Source: Bacteroidales bacterium
Lineage (GTDB): Bacteria > Bacteroidota > Bacteroidia > Bacteroidales > B18-G4
Length of the DNA stretch: 64,000 bases
Direction: 5' to 3'
Assembly (NCBI GenBank): GCA_018400295.1
Contig: JAGYMZ010000006.1
Coordinates: forward strand, 20,231-84,230
Shown here in pieces: positions 43,084-51,666 of this stretch; position 1 is the stretch's first letter; each line of letters begins with the position of its first letter. Under the pieces are notes generated by a model. That model saw nothing but the letters and a program-made list of their open reading frames with translations. It had not been told where the DNA came from and did not search any database. The translations under genes were made by a program, and so were the position numbers.

Positions 43084-44163
43084 ATGCCTGGAAACACCAT
43101 AGGACAAATGCTTTCCCTGACCACCTTTGGGGAGTCGCACGGACCTGCGACGGGCGGGGTAATTGATGGGTTGCCGTCCGGACTGTTCATCGATGATGCT
43201 TTTATTCGTTCCCAGCTTCGCAGGCGCAACCCCGAAAAACTTCCCGGGTCCACCAGCCGGGACGAACCGGATAAGGTGCAGTGGCTTTCAGGGTTGCTAA
43301 ACAACAAGACCACCGGTGCACCTCTTGGCTTTATCGTTGAAAATAAAGATTTCCGGCCACAGGACTATGCCCTGCTTAAAGACATCTTTCGTCCCTCGCA
43401 TGCGGATTATGCGGTGTATTTGAAATACGGGGTGTATCCAATGCCCGGAGGGGGCAGAGCCTCCGGGCGGGAAACAGTTGCCCGGGTTGTTGCCGGAACC
43501 GTTGCCAAAACCCTGCTAAAAAAATATCGTGTGGATTTTCTCGCTTATGTTTCCGGCATTGGCGGGATATGTGCCCGGGTGGACCAGCGATCCCTTACTT
43601 CCGGATCAATACAGAATGCCCTGTTGGGATGCCCCGATCCTGATGCTGCTGAAAAAATGCATGCCCTGATCCAAAAGACATCAGCGGAACGGGATACGCT
43701 GGGGGGCACCGTAAGCTGCGTTATTCGCAATGTACCGACGGGACTTGGCGAACCGGTGTTTGATAAGCTGCAGGCGGACCTGGCAAAGGCCATGCTTAGC
43801 ATCCCCTCCGTCAAAGGGTTCGAATACGGCTCGGGCTTTGGTGCCGCTGTGAAAAAAGGCTCTGAGCATAACGATGCGCTTTTTTCCGAAAATGGGAACA
43901 TCCATACACGTTCCAATAACGACGGAGGCATACAGGGGGGCATATCCACCGGTAATGTGCTTTGCTTTCGTGTGGCCTTCAAACCGGTACCCTCTCATGG
44001 GAAAAAGCAAAGAACGGTTGATCTCAGGGGCAAGCCGGTGGAAATACAGATATCCGGACGGCATGATGTATGCATTGTTCCCAGGGCGGCTGTCGTTGTC
44101 GAGTCGATGGCGGCCCTGACACTGGCCGATCATGTGCTGAGATTCAACGCCCGTAAACATTAG
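43084..44163 (+). CDS. aroC: Chorismate synthase
   Basis: A 359-residue AroC, the last enzyme of the shikimate pathway; it converts EPSP to chorismate and needs reduced FMN. The three family signatures are present: GESHGPATGGVIDGLPSG, MPGGGRASGRETVARV and the NNDGGIQGGISTG region. It begins 3 nt after the DUF349 gene and is followed 45 nt later by the AsmA-like gene, so it probably shares their transcript. Full length. Confidence 0.96.
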   Translation: MPGNTIGQMLSLTTFGESHGPATGGVIDGLPSGLFIDDAFIRSQLRRRNPEKLPGSTSRDEPDKVQWLSGLLNNKTTGAPLGFIVENKDFRPQDYALLKDIFRPSHADYAVYLKYGVYPMPGGGRASGRETVARVVAGTVAKTLLKKYRVDFLAYVSGIGGICARVDQRSLTSGSIQNALLGCPDPDAAEKMHALIQKTSAERDTLGGTVSCVIRNVPTGLGEPVFDKLQADLAKAMLSIPSVKGFEYGSGFGAAVKKGSEHNDALFSENGNIHTRSNNDGGIQGGISTGNVLCFRVAFKPVPSHGKKQRTVDLRGKPVEIQISGRHDVCIVPRAAVVVESMAALTLADHVLRFNARKH

Positions 44164-44208
44164 ATTCCCAGTTTTGTTTATTATGTAAAGCATTAAACTT
44201 CCATAGCC

Positions 44209-47085
44209 ATGAAAAAAAGATCAAAACGGACCTGGCGGGTTATCCGGGTATTTATAGCCCTCATCGTTATAGTATTGATCGCCCTTGTTGCCATCCCTTT
44301 TATTTTTAAGGATGACATCATGAGCCGCGTGAAACGGGAAATCAATACCCAGGTGGAAGCACGGGTGGATTTCCGGGATTTCCATATCGGGCTGATCCGT
44401 CATTTTCCGAACCTGAGCTTGCGCCTGGATGAGGTGTCTGTGGTTGGAATAAATGATTTTGAAGGGGATACCCTTGCCCGCATCCGTTCTTTCTATGCGG
44501 TGATCGACCTGATCAGTGTGTTTAAAGGAGAGGTGTATGAAATTAAAAGGATTGCCGTGGATAAACCCGGTGTTTTTCTCCAGGTGCGGCAGGATGAACA
44601 AATGAACTGGGATATTGTAAGATCTGAAAGCGGAGCCGACCTTGCACAGGAAACCCCGGAAACGGAAACGGAACCTTTCCGGGTGAAACTCAAATCATTT
44701 GAGATTACCGGTGGCCGGCTGGATTATGTGGATGAGGCGACCGGGACCAGCGTTCGGGTCCATAACCTGCACCACAGGCTTTCCGGGGATCTGTCCGCAG
44801 ACCGGAGCACCCTGAAAACAACGACCACAGCCGGCTCCCTGACGGTATATCACAACGGCATACGCTATCTGAACGAAACACGATTGGATGTGGATGCCCG
44901 CTTTGAGGCAGACCTGAAAAACTCCATTTACAGATTTGATAAAAATACGGTGCGGCTGAATGCGCTGATCCTGGAATTCGACGGATCGGTGGCCATGGCG
45001 GAAGACGATGTCAATTTTCTGCTGTCGTTCAATGCACCCAAAAACAGCTTCCGGAATATTCTTTCCATGGTCCCGGCCATTTACTCAAAGGATTTCGAGG
45101 ATGTTGAAACCGAAGGCACCCTGGTTTTGGATGGCTATGTGAAAGGCATCTACAATGAATCCACCCTGCCCGCTTTTGGGTTGAATATCCTGATAGACGA
45201 AGCCAGCTTTTCATATCCGGGACTTCCCTCATCGGTTCACGACATAAAACTCTCGGCTTCCGTGGAGAACAGCGGAGGCAGCATCGATAATACGATCGTG
45301 GATATCTCCGGTTTTCACCTGGAGATGGTCAATAATCCCGTGGATATCCGGATGCTTATTAAAAATCCGGTTTCTGACCCCTTTATTGACGGTAATGTTC
45401 GGGGATTTCTGGACCTTTCTCAGGTGGAAAAGGTCTATCCCCTGGATGCACATGAAAGGCTGACGGGCATCATTGATGCGAATATCACCTTGCAGGGCAG
45501 GCTTTCGACACTGGAAAAGGAGGATTATTCAAACTTCACTTCCATGGGTTCCATACTGGTTAAAAACCTGGAATATTCCGACGCCGGTTACGCCCATCCT
45601 TTTCGCATCAGGCATGCACAGCTGAACTTTTCTCCTTCATACCTCGACCTGATTGATTTTGAGTTCAGGTATTTTGAAAGCGACCTCAGACTCCGTGGCA
45701 ACGTAGAGAATTACCTTCCGTTCATTTTTGGGGAGGGACCTTTGGAAGGGTCGCTGCATGCAAATTCCGCGTATTTTAATGTGAATGATTTTATGACGGA
45801 GGCCGGGACGGCCCCGGCCTCAGGTCCGCAACCGGAAGATACGGTTGAACTTACGGCTTTTCGTGTGCCGGACAACATAGATGTTACGTTTGAAGCTGGT
45901 TTCGGTGAACTGCTGTATGACAGCATTCGTATGAAAGATGTGCAGGGAAAGATCATGGTCCGGGAGGAAAAAATAATCCTGAGCGATCTGCAGGGGGATG
46001 TGCTTGAGGGCAGGATATCTGTCAACGGTAGTTATAGTACCCGTCAGCCCGGTAAACCAGGGGTCGAATTTCAAATCGCATTGGACAACCTGCATATTGG
46101 AAAGGCATATCATCTCTTCGGTCTTTTGAGAAAGTTTGCACCCATAGCTGAACATGCTTCGGGTACTTTTTCATCGAATATTGATTTCCAGACCAGACTG
46201 GAGCATGACATGATGCCCGAATGGTCCGCAATGTCCGGAAAAGGGTCATTGAAGACCAGCCGGATAAGCCTGGAGAATGTGAATGTGCTTGAACGCTTAT
46301 CGGATGCACTGAAAACGGACCGGTTCAGAAAGCTGGACCTGAATGCCGTTGACCTGTCTTATGAAATTGATGAGGGAAAATTAAAGGTCAAGCCTTTTGA
46401 CATACGACAGGGGGAACTTAAAGCCACCGTGAGCGGCACCACATCGCTGGATCAATCCATCGATTATACGATGGACATGGCCTTCCCCAGGGAAATGATG
46501 GGCCGGGAGACCAACCAGATGATTGATGATATGGTGGCAGGCCTGAATGCAGGTGGGACGAGCTTCAGTGTTGGCAATACAGTGAATATGGATGTATCGG
46601 TCGGAGGCACCTTGTCTGACCCAAAGGTCACAACCGGTCTTGCCGGTGCAGGCAAGAATATGGCCGGGGAACTGAAAGAGAATGTGAAGGAAGAGATCCG
46701 GCAAAAAAAGGAAGAACTGGAGGGACAGGCCAGGGATAAAGCGCAAAAGATATTGCAGGATGCCGGCCGGAAGGCACAGCAAATACTGGCCGAAGCTCAG
46801 AAAAAGGCCGACGGAATTAAAAAGGCCGCCCGGGAAGCCGCCCAAAAAACAAGGCAGGAAGCGGAAAATAATGCCGATAAGCTGATAGAGGAAGCCAAAA
46901 AGAAAGGGCCCCTGGCTGAAATTGCGGCAAAGAAAACGGCCGGTGAGCTGAAAAAGGAAGCCGATAAAAAAGCGGACCAAGTGATATCCGAAGCTGATGA
47001 ACAGGCCGCTGCCATCATGGAAAAGGCAAGAAAGCAGTCCGAGCAAGTGAAAAAAGATGCCCGGGAGACCGTAAAAAAATTGTAA
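44209..47085 (+). CDS. AsmA-family protein with a long Lys/Ala/Glu coiled-coil tail
   Basis: A 958-residue protein with one N-terminal membrane segment (about 12-33) after a basic start. The body has the AsmA/TamB-like repeating beta pattern (VKREINTQVEARVDFRDFHIGLIRHFPNLSLRLDEVSV is the usual opening) and an AsmA C-terminal domain (FDIRQGELKATVSGTTSLD). Such proteins bridge the inner and outer membranes and move or regulate phospholipids. The last about 135 residues are an unbroken charged helix of KKADGIKKAAREAAQK-type repeats, which could span the periplasm or bind peptidoglycan. The gene stops 5 nt before the convergent ENPP remnant. Confidence 0.85.
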   Translation: MKKRSKRTWRVIRVFIALIVIVLIALVAIPFIFKDDIMSRVKREINTQVEARVDFRDFHIGLIRHFPNLSLRLDEVSVVGINDFEGDTLARIRSFYAVIDLISVFKGEVYEIKRIAVDKPGVFLQVRQDEQMNWDIVRSESGADLAQETPETETEPFRVKLKSFEITGGRLDYVDEATGTSVRVHNLHHRLSGDLSADRSTLKTTTTAGSLTVYHNGIRYLNETRLDVDARFEADLKNSIYRFDKNTVRLNALILEFDGSVAMAEDDVNFLLSFNAPKNSFRNILSMVPAIYSKDFEDVETEGTLVLDGYVKGIYNESTLPAFGLNILIDEASFSYPGLPSSVHDIKLSASVENSGGSIDNTIVDISGFHLEMVNNPVDIRMLIKNPVSDPFIDGNVRGFLDLSQVEKVYPLDAHERLTGIIDANITLQGRLSTLEKEDYSNFTSMGSILVKNLEYSDAGYAHPFRIRHAQLNFSPSYLDLIDFEFRYFESDLRLRGNVENYLPFIFGEGPLEGSLHANSAYFNVNDFMTEAGTAPASGPQPEDTVELTAFRVPDNIDVTFEAGFGELLYDSIRMKDVQGKIMVREEKIILSDLQGDVLEGRISVNGSYSTRQPGKPGVEFQIALDNLHIGKAYHLFGLLRKFAPIAEHASGTFSSNIDFQTRLEHDMMPEWSAMSGKGSLKTSRISLENVNVLERLSDALKTDRFRKLDLNAVDLSYEIDEGKLKVKPFDIRQGELKATVSGTTSLDQSIDYTMDMAFPREMMGRETNQMIDDMVAGLNAGGTSFSVGNTVNMDVSVGGTLSDPKVTTGLAGAGKNMAGELKENVKEEIRQKKEELEGQARDKAQKILQDAGRKAQQILAEAQKKADGIKKAAREAAQKTRQEAENNADKLIEEAKKKGPLAEIAAKKTAGELKKEADKKADQVISEADEQAAAIMEKARKQSEQVKKDARETVKKL

Positions 47086-47089
47086 GCCG

Positions 47090-47500
47090 CTACTTTAACA
47101 GATGCCTGATGCTGTCCGGGTCCCCATCGACGGGCGCCGGTTCGATCCGTTGCTCGAAAGTGATCCCGTGGTTGTACCTTTTCCAGTAAGTTGGGCGGAC
47201 TCCCTTTACCGCGGCCTCTGACCCCACCCAAAAGAAAGAAGCCGTATTGATCCCTTGTTTTTCAGCCGTAACCCAAATGGGCTCGCCCCCATAAAAGGCA
47301 CTGTCTTCCCTTGCCTTCCTGTCGCGGATGCGGTAATCCCTGGCCAGTACCGGGGTCTTCGCACGGTCCGCATAATCCCAGCGGAAGCCGTCGAGGGAGA
47401 TGACCACTACGTAGGGTTTGTCCTTTTCCCCGATCCTGTGACAGGCGGAAATGGACAGGATTGCGATAGAAAGTACGGATAACCAATATGTATGTTTCAT
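47090..47500 (-). pseudogene. ENPP-family (alkaline phosphatase superfamily) phosphodiesterase with two internal in-frame losses
   Basis: A 136-residue frame with a lipoprotein signal (LSISAC). It joins three pieces of a protein that is normally about 400 residues: the N-terminal metal site PYVVVISLDGFRWDY, the middle segment YRIRDRKA ... FYGGEPIWVTAEKQG ... FFWVGSEA, and a tail EPAPVDGDPDSIRHLLK that looks like the family's genuine C-terminus. Missing are about 60 residues with the nucleophile (the TFPNHY region) and roughly 240 residues with the remaining metal ligands, so it cannot be an active phosphodiesterase. Both junctions keep the frame. It has its own -7 element (47538-47545). Alternatives are a recent deletion, selection for a short product, or an assembly error. 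Confidence 0.72.
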
Positions 47501-47537
47501 TTTTGGAGGGTTGACTTTGGATGCATGCAGGACATCA

Positions 47538-47545
47538 CAAAAATA
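47538..47545 (-). promoter_or_regulatory. Bacteroidota -7 promoter element for the ENPP remnant
   Basis: Minus-strand TATTTTTG, 37 nt before the ATG at 47500. It overlaps the T-rich tail of the terminator at 47550-47579. No TTG at the right spacing. Confidence 0.4.
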
Positions 47546-47549
47546 TAGA

Positions 47550-47579
47550 AAATCCCCGGAGTACCAGCACCGGGGATTT
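47550..47579 (-). terminator. Terminator hairpin after the TonB-receptor remnant
   Basis: A perfect 10-bp stem, AAATCCCCGG (47550-47559) with CCGGGGATTT (47570-47579), around a 10-nt loop; on the minus strand it is followed by TTTTCTATATTTTT. It would end transcripts from the flavin receptor locus before the ENPP remnant. Confidence 0.6.
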
Positions 47580-47601
47580 AATCACCGATCATTCATTAGA
47601 T

Positions 47602-47865
47602 TTAGAAAGATATCTGAATTCCTGCATTATACCATCTTGGCAGACCAAAATATACTTCGGCTGCAGAAGCGTTGTGGCTGTTGATGTTGCCAGGGTCCAT
47701 GTAAGCGTTATACTGACTGTTATCAACGGCATCCTGAATATATAACCTATTGAATAAATTGAACACATGAGCGAACAACGCTGTCCTGTACTTGTTGCCT
47801 GTGGGAAGTGTATATCCGATATGGACATCGAAAACAGAATAAGCCGGAATAATAATTGTCAATAT
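47602..47865 (-). pseudogene. C-terminal fragment of a second TonB-dependent receptor
   Basis: About 87 codons after an in-frame stop (TAA at 47866-47868). The text IPAYSVFDVHIGYTL, FAHVFNLFNRLYI and the end YFGLPRWYNAGIQISF are the last strands of a receptor barrel. It lines up with the end of the intact receptor just upstream (IPAYGLLDVHLGFSF, YWGFGRTFNLGISLSF), so it is the stump of a paralogous or tandemly duplicated gene whose first about 90 percent is gone. No usable start codon or signal peptide is present. It ends before the terminator at 47550-47579, which was probably its own. Confidence 0.75.
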
Positions 47866-47885
47866 TTATTGAGATCAACTTCAGA

Positions 47886-50459
47886 TTAGAACGAGAGGCT
47901 GATCCCGAGGTTGAACGTTCGGCCAAAACCCCAGTAACCCCTGAAGGATTCCGGTGAATGGTCTTTTCCGTCGAGCCCACGGAGTATGTGTTCTTTGTCC
48001 GTGACATTATAACAACTGAACGTGGCATGGGCAGGGCAATCCGCGACCTTAAAAGAAAAGCCCAGGTGCACATCGAGCAATCCATAGGCAGGGATTTCAT
48101 AGGATTGTGCATCATCCTGCGGATCGTTCCGTGATACGGGGTCAAAATCCGCAAAAAGCTTATCATACCAGATCCAGTTGGCTTTCAGGTTAAAGTTTTT
48201 CAGAAAATTCATGCTGGCGAACAGGCCGTATTGATTTTGTGGTGCATCTCCGACATACAATCCGTTGGCATAAATTTCAACGGTGTCTTTTAATACATTA
48301 TCCTGGTCAAAGACTTCTGCCGTAACGTTATTTTTCCATTTCCAATCGCCCAGCGAGATCAATCCCCCAAGGGAAATATTATCTGTTAATGTGTGGGAGA
48401 TCTCCAGCTCCACACCCCTGTGCAATGCATCAAGCCCGGAGATCATCACCGGATCAAGGAACTGGTTGTATTCATTTGCCAGGATGGATTTGTCTTTCCA
48501 GTAGGTATGGTAAACGTTCAACCGGATGCGGGTGCTTTTGCTGTTCAGTCCGTAACCTATTTCAAAGGAAGTGATCTGTTCGTTCTCAATATCTGTTGAG
48601 GGTTCGTTGGTAAAATTTGCAAAGATGAATTTATAATATGGTACCCTGGAAAAATAGCCGCCATTGAGATAAATATTATGCCATTGATTGATGTTGTGGT
48701 TCACTCCGGCTTTCAGGTTGTATCCGCCCCGTTCCACCACCTCGCTTCGTATATCTTCCACATAGTTATACCGGTCTTCCCGCTGATACCAGTTATAAGA
48801 ATAGCTGCCGGATACGAAAGCAGAAAATGGGGGGGAAGCATATTCCAGCTGACCGAACAGATTGGCGAAATGAATGATGGCGCCGTTGTCTATTTTAATG
48901 ATGTCGCCCACATGTTTTATTTCATTTCTTCCGGCCGGGCCGTCCACTGCCCAGGCATAATTGTCGATGAAAAAATCGCCCCCCAGCAGGTCCCGTACTT
49001 TTTGACGGAGGGTGGACCTGAAGTACCGGTAATGTATGCCGGCCATGAAGTTGAAGTTTTCGTTAAGGTCATGCTCCAGGGTAGAAATAAGTCCGGTCCA
49101 GATATGACCGGCCAGGAAACTGGTTTGGATGTTTTTGGAATACCCTCTAACCGTATCGCCACTGGCCAGCACGTAAGGATCGGTATTGTTGTAATTGTCC
49201 CGGTAAATCCCGGCCCAGTCTATTTGCTGGCTTGGATTCCTGTATTCAAAAACCGATTTATCCGCCATGAAACTGTCTGACCATTTTCCACCGCCGTATC
49301 CGGGTGAAAAATATGCAGAAGTGGCCAGGAAGGTTTTTTCCGAAACATTCCAGTAATGGTTCAGGCTCAGGTGCGGTTTGTGGTAAAAATTCTCAGAAGC
49401 ATTGTTGATCTGTCCGTTCATGCTGCCCCAATCCTTGTTGAACTTCAACCCATACCGGTCTGTTTCCTCGCTTGAAAGCATTATGCTCCGCTGCCCGTGC
49501 CTTTCCGGGTTGCCCAGCCCGACGAAAACCAGCTTATGATTTTTATTGAATTCCTGGGTAACGGAGAGGAAATATCCCCAGGCCCTGACGTACGTGGCAT
49601 CGACATAACCCGGTCCCCATATCCTGGATCCAAGGAAGCTTATGCTCATGCCCTTATCAAGCTTCCCTGTATTATAGCTGAACGTGAATCTGGAATTGCC
49701 GTAATCTGTGATGGAATACCCGATCTTTCCCCCTTTGTTGGCTTCGCTTGTCCGGGTGATGATGTTGATGGTCCCCCCAACAGAGTTGAGGGCCACTTTG
49801 GAGGCACCCAGGCCGCGTTGTATTTGAATTTGTCTGGTTGCATCGGCCAGTCCGAGCCAGTTGTTCCAGTATACCAGGCCATTTTCAACGCTGCTTATGG
49901 GTATCCCGTTCAGGAGCAGGGCAATGTTTTCCTGCTTAAACCCCCGGATGTTGATGGCTGCATCCCCGCTGCCCCCACCTGTGCGTGAAGGATAGACTCC
50001 GGGTACCATTTTTGCGATGCGGGGCAGTGGCTGGTCACCGAGTTCATTTTCTATGGTTTGCGCAGAAATGGTTGAAACGCTTACCGGGGTCCTGCGATCC
50101 ACGGCCATTGAGGAAATAACACTGACCTCATCCAGCCCGACAACGGATGGAGCCAGGGTGATGGTGGTGCGTTCATCCCCTGCAGCCTTCAGCTGATCGA
50201 CCGGGACCTGCCTGCGGACGTATCCTACACGGGAGAAGGTCAATGTTTGTGAAGTATCCGGTATTTCCAGGGAAAACATTCCCTGCTCTCCGGAGATGGT
50301 GCCTGTGGGCAGGGCTGGTACGGATATGTTAACGTTGGGAAGTCCCTGAAGCGAGAAGCCGTCGATCACGCGCCCCCGGATGATGGTCTGGGTAAACAGG
50401 GAACTGCTCATGAAAAAGAAAAAGAGGGCGGCAGCGGTAATTTTTACATGTGTATTCAT
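47886..50459 (-). CDS. TonB-dependent receptor controlled by an FMN riboswitch, probable flavin importer
   Basis: An 857-residue outer-membrane receptor: signal peptide (MNTHVKITAAALFFFF start), a CarboxypepD-reg-like domain (about 27-110, RGRVIDGFSLQGLPNVNI), plug domain (MVPGVYPSRTGGGSGDAAINIRG and IQIQRGLGASKVALNSVGGTINI) and barrel ending FNLGISLSF. The sequence itself does not reveal the cargo; the FMN riboswitch in its leader does, pointing to riboflavin, FMN or FAD uptake. The frame extends far upstream through the riboswitch, but ATGs at 50459 or 50465, just after the riboswitch terminator, are the sensible starts. No riboflavin synthesis gene is near. Confidence 0.88.
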   Translation of the reverse strand: MNTHVKITAAALFFFFMSSSLFTQTIIRGRVIDGFSLQGLPNVNISVPALPTGTISGEQGMFSLEIPDTSQTLTFSRVGYVRRQVPVDQLKAAGDERTTITLAPSVVGLDEVSVISSMAVDRRTPVSVSTISAQTIENELGDQPLPRIAKMVPGVYPSRTGGGSGDAAINIRGFKQENIALLLNGIPISSVENGLVYWNNWLGLADATRQIQIQRGLGASKVALNSVGGTINIITRTSEANKGGKIGYSITDYGNSRFTFSYNTGKLDKGMSISFLGSRIWGPGYVDATYVRAWGYFLSVTQEFNKNHKLVFVGLGNPERHGQRSIMLSSEETDRYGLKFNKDWGSMNGQINNASENFYHKPHLSLNHYWNVSEKTFLATSAYFSPGYGGGKWSDSFMADKSVFEYRNPSQQIDWAGIYRDNYNNTDPYVLASGDTVRGYSKNIQTSFLAGHIWTGLISTLEHDLNENFNFMAGIHYRYFRSTLRQKVRDLLGGDFFIDNYAWAVDGPAGRNEIKHVGDIIKIDNGAIIHFANLFGQLEYASPPFSAFVSGSYSYNWYQREDRYNYVEDIRSEVVERGGYNLKAGVNHNINQWHNIYLNGGYFSRVPYYKFIFANFTNEPSTDIENEQITSFEIGYGLNSKSTRIRLNVYHTYWKDKSILANEYNQFLDPVMISGLDALHRGVELEISHTLTDNISLGGLISLGDWKWKNNVTAEVFDQDNVLKDTVEIYANGLYVGDAPQNQYGLFASMNFLKNFNLKANWIWYDKLFADFDPVSRNDPQDDAQSYEIPAYGLLDVHLGFSFKVADCPAHATFSCYNVTDKEHILRGLDGKDHSPESFRGYWGFGRTFNLGISLSF

Positions 50460-50476
50460 TTCCATTTTTTTTGTAT

Positions 50477-50506
50477 AAAAAAAGCCCCAAATGATCACTT
50501 CAGGGC
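50477..50506 (-). terminator. Regulated intrinsic terminator of the FMN riboswitch
   Basis: On the minus strand GCCCTGAA pairs with TTTGGGGC (8 bp, two G-U) around GTGATCA, followed by seven T (50483-50477), 12 nt before the first candidate ATG (50465). Its 5' arm is also part of the antiterminator pairing with the aptamer. Confidence 0.8.
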
Positions 50507-50509
50507 AGG
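50498..50509 (-). promoter_or_regulatory. Antiterminator strand complementary to the riboswitch 5' end
   Basis: Minus-strand CCTGCCCTGAAG (50509-50498) is perfectly complementary to CTTCAGGGCAGG (50701-50690), the 5' edge of the aptamer. Pairing would destroy both P1 of the aptamer and the terminator's 5' arm, giving the FMN-free 'on' state. Confidence 0.7.
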
Positions 50510-50556
50510 AAAAAATACAACACGGCCTGTGCAAGGCATGCATCATGCATTCTTTC

Positions 50557-50704
50557 TTTCTTCTTCCATCCAGACTATACTGTCGGTGCCGGAATTTCAC
50601 CGGTTCAGTCCCTTTTACAAAGGGAGTAGCGGACTTTTACCGCCGGTCGGGAATTTCGGCTTGTTTCCTGAAAGATCCAAACCGGTCACCCTGCCCTGAA
50701 GAAA
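50557..50704 (-). ncRNA. FMN riboswitch (RFN element)
   Basis: Read on the minus strand, all conserved RFN blocks occur in order: TTCAGGGCAGGGTGA, AATTCCCGACCGGCGGT, AGTCCGC, CCGGTGAAATTCCGG, ACCGACAGTATAGTCTGG and ATGGAAGAAGA. P1 is TTTCTTC (50704-50698) with GAAGAAA (50563-50557). P2 carries an extra hairpin of about 26 nt (GGTTTG paired with CAAGCC). The variable arm is CCCTTT/AAAGGG. It binds FMN and, through the terminator at 50477-50506, should switch the TonB receptor gene off when FMN is plentiful. Together with the terminator and promoter it fills the 316-nt gap 50460-50775. Confidence 0.95.
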
Positions 50705-50725
50705 TACGAAGAATAAAGGACGCGG

Positions 50726-50733
50726 CAAATATA
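50726..50733 (-). promoter_or_regulatory. Bacteroidota -7 promoter element for the riboswitch-receptor transcript
   Basis: Minus-strand TATATTTG followed by C, 22 nt upstream of the aptamer's P1. No TTG element at the usual spacing in this A/T-rich stretch. Confidence 0.55.
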
Positions 50734-50775
50734 TATCTTTTTTCTTAATTTGAAAATAAAAATTTCTTTGCCGTG

Positions 50776-51555
50776 TCATAGGATCCGCTTAATGATCCGC
50801 AACCTGTGGGAGTATTCGCCCGTTTCTTCATTGTAAATGCCGTTGTGATCAAGGGAATCGATGCGGGTTTTTCCGGAGGCATGGATGATCTTGTTGTTTT
50901 CCAGGATGATGCCGGTATGGGTGATCCGGCCTCCTTTCGTATCAAAAAAGGCCAGGTCCCCGGGCAATGCTTTACCTGAGAAATGTATGGTTTCCCCCAT
51001 CTCAGCCTGCCGTTGTGCGTCCCTGGGAAGGGGTATGCCTGCGATCCTGAAGACCAGTTGTGTCAGTCCGGAGCAATCGATGCCCGCCGGGGTTTTCCCT
51101 CCCCAGGCGTATGGTGTGTTCAAAAAGGGCCGGGCCATGAAGGAAATGAATGACCGTTTGTTCCTGATGGTTGATGGATCCTGGGTTTTCCCCTCCGTTA
51201 CATAATCTTTACCGGCCAGTCTCAGGGTGTTGTTATTCAATCCCCTGAATGCGCTGCCGCAAAAAACGGGAAAGCGGATATTCCCATGGAGGTCCCGTAT
51301 CCAGGATAAAAGATCCAGGGAAACCGGGTAAACAGGGGCGAGATCCGAAAGATCCTCTTCTGCGGGTGTACATTGTTTTTCATGTATCCATCCCGTATAA
51401 TCATCCGCAAGCGTTTTTATATGGATCCATTCCCTGAATTTCTCAATGATCCTGAAGGCATCCCCGAACAGAAGCTGGGATACCTGTCCGGCTGTGTGTG
51501 ATGGCCCCGATCTCTGAGGGATCACGCTGAGTGTGCAGATACCGAATTGATCCAT
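50776..51555 (-). CDS. NlpC/P60 cell-wall peptidase with SH3-like N-terminus
   Basis: A 259-residue protein. The C-terminal NlpC/P60 domain has the catalytic Cys161 (AGIDCSGLTQL), His213 (ITHTGI) and His225 (HAS); the N-terminal half (QLLFGDAFRIIEKFREWIHIKT...GWI) looks like the bacterial SH3 domains of gamma-D-glutamyl-diaminopimelate endopeptidases (YkfC-like), which trim muropeptides in recycling. No signal peptide is seen from the ATG at 51555, so it may be cytosolic. The open frame extends 22 codons upstream but lacks family similarity. It lies upstream of the flavin locus on the same strand, but that locus has its own promoter. Confidence 0.88.
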   Translation of the reverse strand: MDQFGICTLSVIPQRSGPSHTAGQVSQLLFGDAFRIIEKFREWIHIKTLADDYTGWIHEKQCTPAEEDLSDLAPVYPVSLDLLSWIRDLHGNIRFPVFCGSAFRGLNNNTLRLAGKDYVTEGKTQDPSTIRNKRSFISFMARPFLNTPYAWGGKTPAGIDCSGLTQLVFRIAGIPLPRDAQRQAEMGETIHFSGKALPGDLAFFDTKGGRITHTGIILENNKIIHASGKTRIDSLDHNGIYNEETGEYSHRLRIIKRIL

Positions 51556-51640
51556 GATGCCTGTGTTTTGAAAAACAAGATGAAAGTACAATATTATGAA
51601 CAATTTACCGGAATTATCCATGCATAAAGTCTAAAATTTA

Positions 51641-51649
51641 TAATTTCGC
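51641..51649 (+). promoter_or_regulatory. Near-consensus -7 promoter element for the PgpH-like gene
   Basis: TAATTTCGC, one mismatch from TAnnTTTG, 17 nt before the ATG at 51667. The same variant precedes hutI. Confidence 0.35.
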
Positions 51650-51666
51650 ATTCCAACCGGATCCCC

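Noticed and set aside
50557..50704. TPP or cobalamin riboswitch as alternative identity for the leader RNA
   Set aside because: The conserved blocks are those of the RFN element; TPP (CTGAGA) and cobalamin (GCCACTG) boxes are absent.
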